This document shows positions 53,402-61,653 of a stretch of DNA of 64,000 nt, in pieces. Under the pieces are notes generated by a model. That model saw nothing but the letters and a program-made list of their open reading frames with translations, made no database searches and was not told the DNA's origin. The position numbers and the translations under genes are program-made. The stretch's first letter is position 1. Each line of letters opens with the position of its first letter. Source of the stretch: CAINEC01 sp046303115 (GTDB lineage: Bacteria; Bacteroidota; Bacteroidia; AKYH767-A; OLB10); the NCBI GenBank assembly GCA_046303115.1, contig JBKCGZ010000100.1:1-64000 (forward strand), given 5' to 3'.

Positions 53402-54457
53402 ATGAATATTGAATCACTAAAAAAGATTTGTGAAATCCCTGGCGCACCAGGACATGAACACAGAATTCGCGAACACGTAATTGAAGAATTAAAAAAAATA
53501 AACGTTGAAATTTCCATTGATAAAATGGGCAATGTAACAGCACTCGTAAAAGGGAAAGAACCTAAGCGTGCAATGGCCGCTGCTCATATGGATGAAATTG
53601 GTTTCATCGTAACACATATTGATGATAAAGGATTCGTTCGCTTCAATACGTTGGGCGGATTTGACCCAAAGACATTAACAGCTCAACGCGTAATTGTACA
53701 CGGTAAAAAAGATATCATTGGTGTGATGGGATCAAAGCCTATTCATATCATGACGCCTGAAGAAAGAACAAAAACGGCTCAGTTGACAGATTACTTTATC
53801 GACTTAGGACTACCAAAAGAAGAAGTTGAAAAGCATATTAGTATAGGTGATGCCGTTACACGCGAGCGAGAATTGATTGAAATGGGCAATTGCGTGAATT
53901 GCAAATCGATTGATAATAGAATTTCTGTTTTCATTCTATTGGAAACGTTAAAGAAACTTGACAACACTATTCCTTACGACTTCTACGCAGCATTTACAGT
54001 GCAGGAAGAAGTTGGTATTCGTGGAGCATCTGTTGCAGCACATCATATCGAACCTGACTTTGCATTTGGATTAGATACTACGATTGCATTTGACACTCCT
54101 GGTGCTCGTCCACATGAAATGGTAACTGAGTTAGGAAAAGGCGCAGCGATTAAAATCATGGATTCAAGTACCATTTGCGACACACGCATGATTGCATTTT
54201 TGAAGAATACTGCCGATAAGCATTCGATTAAATGGCAACCAGAAATTCTTCCTGCAGGAGGAACGGATACTGCTGCACTACAACGCAATGGTAAAACAGG
54301 TGCAATCGCTGGAGCTATTTCTATTCCTACCAGACATATTCATCAGGTAATTGAGATGGCAGATAAAACAGATATTCAAAACTGTATTGATCTTTTAACA
54401 AAAGCAATTCAGGAACTCGATCAACATGATTGGGGAATGATGGGCAAAATTAATTAG
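53402..54457 (+). CDS. M42 family metallopeptidase (FrvX/glutamyl aminopeptidase-like)
   Basis: A 351-aa binuclear metal aminopeptidase. Metal ligands are visible in AAHMDEIGF (near residues 60-68), CKSIDNRISVF (Asp), QEEVGIRGA (catalytic and ligand Glu) and FGLDTTIAFD (Asp). The last ligand is the His in ISIPTRHIHQVIEMADK. LPAGGTDTAALQRNG is typical. These enzymes trim peptides in the cytoplasm as large oligomers. It is in an operon behind pyk and is followed by a strong terminator. Confidence 0.93.
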   Translation: MNIESLKKICEIPGAPGHEHRIREHVIEELKKINVEISIDKMGNVTALVKGKEPKRAMAAAHMDEIGFIVTHIDDKGFVRFNTLGGFDPKTLTAQRVIVHGKKDIIGVMGSKPIHIMTPEERTKTAQLTDYFIDLGLPKEEVEKHISIGDAVTRERELIEMGNCVNCKSIDNRISVFILLETLKKLDNTIPYDFYAAFTVQEEVGIRGASVAAHHIEPDFAFGLDTTIAFDTPGARPHEMVTELGKGAAIKIMDSSTICDTRMIAFLKNTADKHSIKWQPEILPAGGTDTAALQRNGKTGAIAGAISIPTRHIHQVIEMADKTDIQNCIDLLTKAIQELDQHDWGMMGKIN

Positions 54458-54477
54458 AGTCCTAATTATATAATCTG

Positions 54478-54512
54478 AAGGGATGAAGTATACCACTTCA
54501 TCCCTTTTTTAT
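54478..54512 (+). terminator. Terminator after the pyk-M42 operon
   Basis: A perfect 12-bp stem (54478-54489 with 54495-54506) has a 5-nt loop and is followed by a T-run. It lies between the convergent M42 and ABC-permease genes and is oriented for the plus strand. Confidence 0.92.
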
Positions 54513-55762
54513 TAACTATTAGATCGTATCGCCTCCACTGGATCTAACCTCGAAGCCTGATAAGCGGGAACTAATCCTGAAATAACACCGACTATAACGG
54601 ATACGGATAGCCCCAAAACAATATTACCAGCACTTAATGGTAAATTGAGTCCTGCATATTTACCCGCAATGGTTCCGAGGTAAACGAGGAATAAACCAAT
54701 GAGTCCGCCTAAAACACAAAGGAATACCGACTCTGATAAAAACTGAAACAGAATAAAAAAGTTCTTTGCGCCTAATGATTTTTGAATTCCGATAATGGTA
54801 GTTCTTTCTTTCACTGATACGAACATAATATTAGCAATACCAAAACCCCCAACAAGAATACTAAAACTTCCGATAATCCATCCTGCTTTAGTAAGCATTG
54901 CAAATAAACTATTCAGCTGATTAGAAATTAATTTTGTCTCGTTCAAAGCAAAGTTATCTTCTTCTGCGGGACGCAAACGACGAATAGAACGCAAGTTTCC
55001 TTTTAACTCATCCATTAACTGTCCGTTGGAAATACCTGGCTTGCCTTTCACCATAATGCGTGGCTCTAACTGATCGCTTCTGATATCTAAAAAGCGACGT
55101 GCGAAATTTACAGGCACCATCACCGATTTATCTTTTGAGTTCCCCAACATACTTTCCCCCTCTTTAACAAAAACACCAATCACAATAAACTTTCTTCCTT
55201 TCACAGTGATACTTTTTCCGACAGGATCCACATTAGGAATTAATGTAGAAGCTACATCGGCACCAATGATGGCTACAGGCGAACCAGCAGAAGATTCATT
55301 CTCGGTAAAATAACGACCGTTAGATAAATTGATCGTATATAGCTTTTCATAATCGTGAGAAACCATATCGACCGTTGCACTTTCAACTGCATTTTTTCCT
55401 GATTTCACTGTTACATCGTTCGCCGTTGCGCTGAAGGCAAAACTTTCTCCTAAGGCGCTACGTTGCTTCAGCAATTCCATTTCTTTGTAGTTGGCTGTTG
55501 GACGCACCCAATATTTCCACCACGGAAAATCCTTCCCAAACTCCCACGGCCATTTCTCAACGAATACCACATTACTCCCCATCTCATTTACGCTGCTACG
55601 AATTTTATTTTCTAATCCATCTACCGCAGTAAAAACAGCAATGATGGCAAAAATTCCGATGGTAACTCCTAATAGCGAAAGAATAGTACGCAGCTTATTC
55701 ACCACCAATGCATGAATGGCCATCAGCACGCTCTCGCGTAAAAGTCGTAGGTAAATTTTCAT
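54512..55762 (-). CDS. MacB/FtsX-type ABC transporter permease
   Basis: A 416-aa inner-membrane permease. An N-terminal transmembrane segment (KLRTILSLLGVTIGIFAIIA) leads into a large periplasmic MacB-core domain (about residues 45-275), with SPVAIIGADVASTLIPN and KGRKFIVIGVF. Three C-terminal transmembrane helices carry GGFGIANIMFVSVKERTTIIGIQKSLGAK, the type VII transporter signature. It ends PAYQASRLDPVEAIRSNS. The matching ATPase and fusion protein are not adjacent. The substrate is unknown; such permeases export peptides, lipoproteins or signals. Confidence 0.9.
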   Translation of the reverse strand: MKIYLRLLRESVLMAIHALVVNKLRTILSLLGVTIGIFAIIAVFTAVDGLENKIRSSVNEMGSNVVFVEKWPWEFGKDFPWWKYWVRPTANYKEMELLKQRSALGESFAFSATANDVTVKSGKNAVESATVDMVSHDYEKLYTINLSNGRYFTENESSAGSPVAIIGADVASTLIPNVDPVGKSITVKGRKFIVIGVFVKEGESMLGNSKDKSVMVPVNFARRFLDIRSDQLEPRIMVKGKPGISNGQLMDELKGNLRSIRRLRPAEEDNFALNETKLISNQLNSLFAMLTKAGWIIGSFSILVGGFGIANIMFVSVKERTTIIGIQKSLGAKNFFILFQFLSESVFLCVLGGLIGLFLVYLGTIAGKYAGLNLPLSAGNIVLGLSVSVIVGVISGLVPAYQASRLDPVEAIRSNS

Positions 55763-55901
55763 TGGGGTAAAGGTACGATAGTTTGATTAGGTAAGGGGCA
55801 TAGAGTTCAATAAAAACAATATCTATGGTTTGTTCTACAGGTTGTTAATAACCATCATTACATCGGCTATCACAATTCCCCATTTTTATTATTTTTAAAA
55901 T

Positions 55902-57068
55902 ATGAAAACAAAACTCCAATTTTTAACTACACTATTTTTCATTGTTTTTTGCAATGGAAATTTGTTTGCGCAGCAAATAGGTCATACTACATTTACCTAT
56001 ACAGATGCATCGCGAAATAACAGACAAATACAAACGGAAATTTATTATCCTGCAACAGCAGCAGGAAATAATACAGCGATTGCTCCGGGAACTTTTCCTG
56101 TGGTAGTTTGCGGACATGGATTTGTAATGACAACGAGTGCTTATCAAAATATATGGACAGCACTTGTGCCCGAAGGTTATATCGTTGCGCTCCCAACAAC
56201 AGAAGGTGGATTCGCCCCCAATCATGCTAATTTCGGGCTCGACTTAAAGTTTTTGGTTAATGAAATTAAAAGCGCTGGGGCAGGAACATCAGTTCCTCCA
56301 TCCTCTGTAGGAAACACCTCTGCTATTATGGGACATTCGATGGGTGGTGGATCTTCTTTTCTGGCAGCGGCTAATGATACTACTATTTCTACCATGATAT
56401 CTTTTGCGGCCGCAAATACAAATCCCTCATCAATAAGCGCTGCACAGAATATTATTGTTCCTACATTAATATTTAGTGGCACCAACGATTGTGTAGCTCC
56501 TCCAGCGCCGCAACAAGATATTATGTATGATTCAACAAGTGCTGCTTATAAAACTCAGATTTATATTTCAGGTGGTGGACATTGTTATTTTGCTGATAAT
56601 AATTTTAATTGCTCATTTGGTGAAGCGACCTGCTCCCCTTCTCCAACAATTACTCGCACCCAACAACAATCTGCAACAGCTGATTTTTTAAAATCGTGGT
56701 TAGCCTACTATCTGAAAGGTGATTGTAATAAAGCACAGGAATTTCAAGACTCACTCGCTTTAAGTGCAAGAATTACTTATCGCCAAAGCCAATCGATTGC
56801 ATGTACATCATCAAGCATAGAAAATATTTCTTCGGATAATATTTTTTCTGTTTATCCCAATCCTGCGAAAAGCATCATTAACGTAAAAGTAAATTCAAAA
56901 GCAGTAGATACATTTTATACAATCAATGATATTGCTGGTAGAATTGTTTTACGTGGAAAAGTGGATGCAGAAAATATAACGATTGCAGTTGATCAGTTAT
57001 CTGCAGGATTATACATTTTAAACCTGAAAAATAAATCACAACAGCAATTCAAAATAATTAAAGATTAA
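55902..57068 (+). CDS. T9SS-exported alpha/beta hydrolase resembling polyester hydrolases/cutinases
   Basis: A 388-aa secreted enzyme. The signal peptide ends LFAQ (near residue 24). The catalytic domain spans about 25-300: oxyanion region CGHGFVMTTSAY, nucleophile Ser in MGHSMGGGSSFLAAAN, acid Asp in VPTLIFSGTNDCVAPP, and His in ISGGGHCYF. The C-terminal 80 residues form a T9SS type A sorting domain (VYPNPAKSIINVKV to QLSAGLYILNLKNK). Spacing and wording around Ser, Asp and His are close to PETase-type enzymes as I remember them, and Bacteroidota PETases with sorting tails are known. Chlorophyllase-like or PAF-acetylhydrolase-like esterases are alternatives. Extra cysteines (NCSFGEATCS) could form disulphides. 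Confidence 0.8.
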   Translation: MKTKLQFLTTLFFIVFCNGNLFAQQIGHTTFTYTDASRNNRQIQTEIYYPATAAGNNTAIAPGTFPVVVCGHGFVMTTSAYQNIWTALVPEGYIVALPTTEGGFAPNHANFGLDLKFLVNEIKSAGAGTSVPPSSVGNTSAIMGHSMGGGSSFLAAANDTTISTMISFAAANTNPSSISAAQNIIVPTLIFSGTNDCVAPPAPQQDIMYDSTSAAYKTQIYISGGGHCYFADNNFNCSFGEATCSPSPTITRTQQQSATADFLKSWLAYYLKGDCNKAQEFQDSLALSARITYRQSQSIACTSSSIENISSDNIFSVYPNPAKSIINVKVNSKAVDTFYTINDIAGRIVLRGKVDAENITIAVDQLSAGLYILNLKNKSQQQFKIIKD

Positions 57069-57100
57069 ATGCTGAACTAATTTCTTAATAATACCTAATA

Positions 57101-57135
57101 AAAAAATCCCCGCTAACGCAGGGATTTTTTATTTA
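57101..57135 (+). terminator. Terminator of the secreted hydrolase gene
   Basis: A 10-bp stem (57101-57110, AAAAAATCCC, with 57121-57130) has a 10-nt loop and a T-rich 3' arm. It lies 32 bp after the stop and could work in both directions. Confidence 0.85.
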
Positions 57136-57232
57136 CTCAGAAATTATTTTCTTATTTCTTATCTTGCGACATTAATTTGCCTAAATATTTAGCGTTTACC
57201 CTTCAATAAAAGTAAAAAAGGTTTTACAACTT

Positions 57233-57264
57233 TTTGGTAACAATACTTTAAAGTAATAGCTTTG
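57233..57264 (+). promoter_or_regulatory. Promoter of the AraC regulator gene
   Basis: TTTG (57233-57236), a 20-bp spacer and TAGCTTTG (57257-57264) match the -33/-7 consensus. The leader to the ATG is about 87 nt and contains AAGTAAGTAAGCAAGTAAG-like repeats. Confidence 0.6.
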
Positions 57265-57356
57265 TTTGACGCGTAAATAATCATCTACTACTAGCCATTA
57301 GTGGCAGTATAGTAAGTAAGCAAGTAAGAAATAATCAAGCAGTTAGGCGAACATAA

Positions 57357-58214
57357 ATGAACGAAACCATATACAATGACAAAGAAAAAAACGCCATTCG
57401 ATTTTCTGACTTTAAAAAGTTAGAAACAGATTGTCCGTTCGCTGGCTTGGGAGTAAAATATGTGGCTTCCGGTGAAGAAATTTATTATGCCAACAACAAA
57501 AAATACAATGTCAAAGTTGGAGAATACATTATTGGAAATGAGTTTACCAAATCACTGGTTAAAATTAACAGCGAAGAATCGGTTCAAGGACTTTGTATCG
57601 ATATTTCATCTGAAATAATTTCAGAAGTAGCAGAATTTCACGATCTCAATGGTTCGGAGTTGAAAGAGTTCTTACTCTCCGATCAGTTTTTCGTCAACAG
57701 ATACAATGTTAAAAATACCAGCTTGGGTTATACACTATACGATATTAACCAAAAGATTAAATCAGGAACATTTACTAATGATTTGCAACAAAACGAGTTG
57801 TTTTATAGTCTTGCAGAATCCATTATTACCGACCAACGTTTTGTGTTTGATCATTTGACAAAACTGGATTTTAAAAAGAACTTAACTAATGAAGAAGTTT
57901 TTAGAACAGTACTCAATGCCAAATCATACATTGATGAAAATTTAACCGCGAATCTTTCGTTGGAAAACATTGCAATCCAAACAGGAATTTCAAAATATCA
58001 CTTTATTCGTGTTTTTAAATCAGCTTTCGGTATTTCGCCCTATCAATATCAAAACCGAAAACGACTTGAACTAGCTAAATCAGACTTAGCACAAGGAAAT
58101 GATATCTTTTTTACCGCAATTCTTTATGGATTTGCTGATGTCCCAGCTTTCTCAAAAGCATTTAAACAGCAATTTGGACAAACTCCAGGATCGATAAGAA
58201 AAAGCAATTTTTGA
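57357..58214 (+). CDS. AraC family transcriptional regulator
   Basis: A 285-aa protein. The N-terminal half (about 1-170) looks like a cupin-type sensing domain (VGEYIIGNEFTKSLVKI). The C-terminal half has the double helix-turn-helix: AKSYIDENLTANLSLENIAI, then TGISKYHFIRVFKSAFGISPYQY, and FADVPAFSKAFKQQFGQTPGSIR. It probably controls the downstream genes, which start 47 bp after its stop, or the ABC system further on. The ligand is unknown. Confidence 0.92.
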   Translation: MNETIYNDKEKNAIRFSDFKKLETDCPFAGLGVKYVASGEEIYYANNKKYNVKVGEYIIGNEFTKSLVKINSEESVQGLCIDISSEIISEVAEFHDLNGSELKEFLLSDQFFVNRYNVKNTSLGYTLYDINQKIKSGTFTNDLQQNELFYSLAESIITDQRFVFDHLTKLDFKKNLTNEEVFRTVLNAKSYIDENLTANLSLENIAIQTGISKYHFIRVFKSAFGISPYQYQNRKRLELAKSDLAQGNDIFFTAILYGFADVPAFSKAFKQQFGQTPGSIRKSNF

Positions 58215-58261
58215 CAAATGAAACTACGAATGATGTTTTTTCTTTGAAACAAAAATTTTTA

Positions 58262-60622
58262 ATGTTTCGAAAACTATCCTTACTCGTCCTATTCATTATT
58301 TCTCTTGATGTTAATGCTCAGCTACAGCGTAAGCCTATTTGGGGCGCACGAATGGAATACGTTTCGGAAAATGGTAGTGCTGGATGTAAAGTGCAAAAAG
58401 TGTCGAGAGGGACAAGTGTTGCGTTAAAATTACAAGAAAAAGATCTTGTTTTAAAAATAGGAGATTCCAACTTTACATCTACAAACGATTTCATTAATTT
58501 ATTTTTAAACTACTTGCCTAATCAAGAAGTTAAACTAACAGTACTGCGCGACAAAAAGAAAATAACTTTAAAAGCAAAAGCTGTTGCTCGTCCTTTTGAA
58601 ACAGATGATAATGCAACCGTAATTTATGATGAGGCCTCCTATAAAAATGGACAATTGCGTGTTATTATCAATAAACCGTTTAAAGAAAATAAAATGCCTG
58701 CTATGTTATTCATTCCAGGATATACATGCAGCAGTATCGATGATTTGCCAAATAACCATCCTTACAAACGTATTGTGGATGCTTACGTAGATGCAGGTTA
58801 TGTAACATTACGTATTGAAAAAAGCGGATTAGGCGATAGCAAAAACACACCACCCTGCGAGTCGTGTGATTTACTGGATGAAATTGAAAATTTTGAGTCC
58901 GGGTTAAAAAAATTAAAGTCACTACCATATGTCGATACCAATCAAATTATCGTTGTTGGACATTCGATGGGTGGAATTATAGCACCAGCAATTAGTGCTA
59001 AACATCAAGTTGCAGGTGTTGTTGTTTATGGTACAACTGCTAAATCGTGGTTTGAATATCAAATCGAAATGTACCGCGTACAAAATGCATTAGCAGGAAT
59101 GAATCCGATTGAAGTAGAGCAATCCGTAATAGAACAATACGATTTGAATTATCGCTACTTCGTAAAGAAAGAGAAACTCGAAGATCTTGCCAAGGATCCA
59201 AATATTGATAGTGTTTTACGCGCTACTTGGGAATACGATGGTAAAGGGAAAATTTACTCTCGAAACGCAGAGTATTGGAGACAGATACAAGATTATCCGC
59301 ATTTAGAAAATTGGAAAAATACGACTGCAAAAGTTTTAGTTCAATTTGGCGAATCCGATTTTCAAGCATTTTCAAAAAGCGATCATCAGCAGATTGTAAA
59401 TACGGTGAATCATTTTCATCCTGGTAATGCTACATTAATGACATATCCATCGACTGATCATTATTTTGCTAAATCAGGATCTATGCAAGAGGCATATGAC
59501 AAGTTTACGAATGGCAAAATTCAACAGTTATTCGATGAGTATAACAATGAAGTTGGATTATCTGCTGTAAGATGGAGCAATGAAATTTTATCAAAAAAGA
59601 ATACCGTTAAACATTCAGAAAATGGTTGGAAAAAATTAAGTACTGATAGCTATCCAGGAAAGCAAGATGATATTACGTTCATCAATGAAATGGAAGGTTG
59701 GTATGTAAACGGCTATGGTAGTATTTATCATACGCAAAATGGCGGAACAACTTGGGAAAAACAATTGGAATTAAAAGGAACATTTTTTCGCTGCATTGCT
59801 TTTGTTGATAGTTTACGAGGATTTGCAGGAACGGTTGGCACTGACTACTTTCCAAATGTTACGGATACCATTCCGTTATATGGGACTAACGATGGTGGTA
59901 AAACATGGAGTCCTGTAAATTACAAAGGGCCCTATGTAAAAGGACTTTGTGCTATTGAAGTTGTTAAAGAGCAATTCATCAATCATGGAAAAACTGATTA
60001 CAAAATTCATATTTATGCAGTTGGTCGCGTTGGAAGTCCTGCAAATAGAATGGTGTCGCACGATGGTGGTTTAAGCTGGACATCATATAGTATGAACAAC
60101 GATTGTAAAATGCTTTTTGATATAAAAATGTTAGATAAGAATACTGGTTATGTTTGTGCAGCAACTGATGAAGATATTGAGAAATCAAATGCACTTATTT
60201 TAAAAACCATCGATGGAGGAATAACCTGGAAAAAAGTGTATCAATCCAATAGACCATATGAAACAACATGGAAGATTTCGTTTCCATCTGATAAGGTTGG
60301 TTATGTAACAATTCAATCATACAATCCTGATTCGTTAGCAAAACAACAACGCATTGCTAAAACAATTGATGGAGGTGAAACCTGGAAAGAAATCAATCTA
60401 GTTGAAGATGCGAATGCAAGGGAATTTGGTATTGGGTTTATCGATGAAAACCACGGCTTTGTTGGCACCATGAATAGTGGTTACGAAACTAAAGATGGCG
60501 GCTTAACATGGACGCCAATTAATCTAGGAAAGGCCTGCAATAAAATCAGGATTTATAAAAATGCAAATGGGAAAATTTATTGTTATTCAATTGGTGTAGA
60601 TGTGATGAAGGGAGAGTTTTAA
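58262..60622 (+). CDS. Secreted PDZ - alpha/beta hydrolase - YCF48/BNR-repeat fusion protein
   Basis: A 786-aa protein started at ATG 58262, which gives a signal peptide ending DVNAQ (residue 20); an upstream TTG at 58211 is unlikely. A PDZ-like domain occupies about residues 25-95 (GCKVQKVSRGTSVALKLQEKD as the binding-loop region). The alpha/beta hydrolase domain (about 110-410) has FIPGYTCSS, the nucleophile in VVGHSMGGI (near 237) and a late His in YPSTDHYF. The C-terminal half (about 440-786) carries repeated DGGxTW units (NGGTTWEK, DGGKTWSP, DGGLSWTS, DGGITWKK, DGGETWKE, DGGLTWTP), a YCF48-like propeller. No sorting tail or lipobox is seen. The substrate is unknown. Confidence 0.82.
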   Translation: MFRKLSLLVLFIISLDVNAQLQRKPIWGARMEYVSENGSAGCKVQKVSRGTSVALKLQEKDLVLKIGDSNFTSTNDFINLFLNYLPNQEVKLTVLRDKKKITLKAKAVARPFETDDNATVIYDEASYKNGQLRVIINKPFKENKMPAMLFIPGYTCSSIDDLPNNHPYKRIVDAYVDAGYVTLRIEKSGLGDSKNTPPCESCDLLDEIENFESGLKKLKSLPYVDTNQIIVVGHSMGGIIAPAISAKHQVAGVVVYGTTAKSWFEYQIEMYRVQNALAGMNPIEVEQSVIEQYDLNYRYFVKKEKLEDLAKDPNIDSVLRATWEYDGKGKIYSRNAEYWRQIQDYPHLENWKNTTAKVLVQFGESDFQAFSKSDHQQIVNTVNHFHPGNATLMTYPSTDHYFAKSGSMQEAYDKFTNGKIQQLFDEYNNEVGLSAVRWSNEILSKKNTVKHSENGWKKLSTDSYPGKQDDITFINEMEGWYVNGYGSIYHTQNGGTTWEKQLELKGTFFRCIAFVDSLRGFAGTVGTDYFPNVTDTIPLYGTNDGGKTWSPVNYKGPYVKGLCAIEVVKEQFINHGKTDYKIHIYAVGRVGSPANRMVSHDGGLSWTSYSMNNDCKMLFDIKMLDKNTGYVCAATDEDIEKSNALILKTIDGGITWKKVYQSNRPYETTWKISFPSDKVGYVTIQSYNPDSLAKQQRIAKTIDGGETWKEINLVEDANAREFGIGFIDENHGFVGTMNSGYETKDGGLTWTPINLGKACNKIRIYKNANGKIYCYSIGVDVMKGEF

Positions 60623-60762
60623 ATTATGACTACTCTAAAAATTATTAAATTAAAATCAATTTTAATTTTTACACTACTTTTGAATTGACAAAATATGATT
60701 AACAAAGACATTGAAACAATAATCTACAACTAAAAAATATCATCAATACAACTACTCAAAAT

Positions 60763-61635
60763 ATGGATTTAGTAATAAAAAATCTCAACAAGCAATATAG
60801 CAATGGTGTACATGCCATGAACGATGTAACTCTTACCATCAACAAAGGTATGTTTGGTTTGCTTGGGCCCAATGGCGCTGGTAAATCTTCTTTGATGCGC
60901 ACCCTGGCAACACTTCAAAATGCTGATAGTGGCTCTGTAATGCTTGGTGATATAGATGTTTTAAACGACCAAGAATCAGTAAGGAAAATCTTGGGCTATT
61001 TGCCACAAGAGTTTGGTGTATATCCGAGAACATCGGCTGTTGACTTACTTGAACATTTAGCTATACTAAAAGGTTTTAGCAACGGCAGTGAGCGAAAGGA
61101 AATGGTCGATCAATTGCTCAACAAAGTAAATCTATATGAACATCGTAAAAAAGCGGTGAGTAGTTATAGCGGTGGAATGCGCCAACGATTTGGTATTGCA
61201 CAGTGTTTAATTGGCAATCCGAAATTGGTAATTGTAGATGAACCTACAGCAGGATTAGATCCAGGTGAGCGTAATCGCTTCTATAATATCTTAAGTGAAA
61301 TTGGAGAGAATATCATTGTGATTTTATCTACGCATATTGTACAAGATGTAAGAGAACTTTGCACACAAATGGCAATCATGAACAAGGGAAAAGTCTTGTT
61401 TTGTGGCAATACTGATGACGCCATACTTCAAATAAAAGGAAAAGTTTGGGAACGAAAAGTGGATAAAGATCAATTACAAGATTTTCAAACTAATTATAAA
61501 ATTATTTCCAGCAAATTGGTTGGAGGAAAACCTTTAATTCATGCATTTTCTGAAAATGAATTAGGCAACGGATTTATCAAAGCGGAAGAAAATTTAGAAG
61601 ATGTATTTTTCGCAAAACTGAATGAATTAGTTTAA
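60763..61635 (+). CDS. ABC transporter ATP-binding protein
   Basis: A 290-aa ABC-2-type ATPase. Walker A is GPNGAGKSS (about residues 34-42), the Q-loop is YLPQEFG, the signature is YSGGMRQRFG, Walker B is LVIVDEPTAGLDP, and the H-loop is STH. The C-terminal 60 residues (after WERKVDKDQ) are an accessory domain like those of gliding/export ATPases. It pairs with the permease/M1 gene 18 bp downstream. The 140-bp upstream gap holds no convincing gene. Confidence 0.93.
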   Translation: MDLVIKNLNKQYSNGVHAMNDVTLTINKGMFGLLGPNGAGKSSLMRTLATLQNADSGSVMLGDIDVLNDQESVRKILGYLPQEFGVYPRTSAVDLLEHLAILKGFSNGSERKEMVDQLLNKVNLYEHRKKAVSSYSGGMRQRFGIAQCLIGNPKLVIVDEPTAGLDPGERNRFYNILSEIGENIIVILSTHIVQDVRELCTQMAIMNKGKVLFCGNTDDAILQIKGKVWERKVDKDQLQDFQTNYKIISSKLVGGKPLIHAFSENELGNGFIKAEENLEDVFFAKLNELV

Positions 61636-61653
61636 TCACCAACCAAAAAAATT

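Noticed and set aside
60626..60688. 20-codon signal-like ORF before the ABC ATPase gene
   Set aside because: Too short, with no mature part and no recognisable motif.
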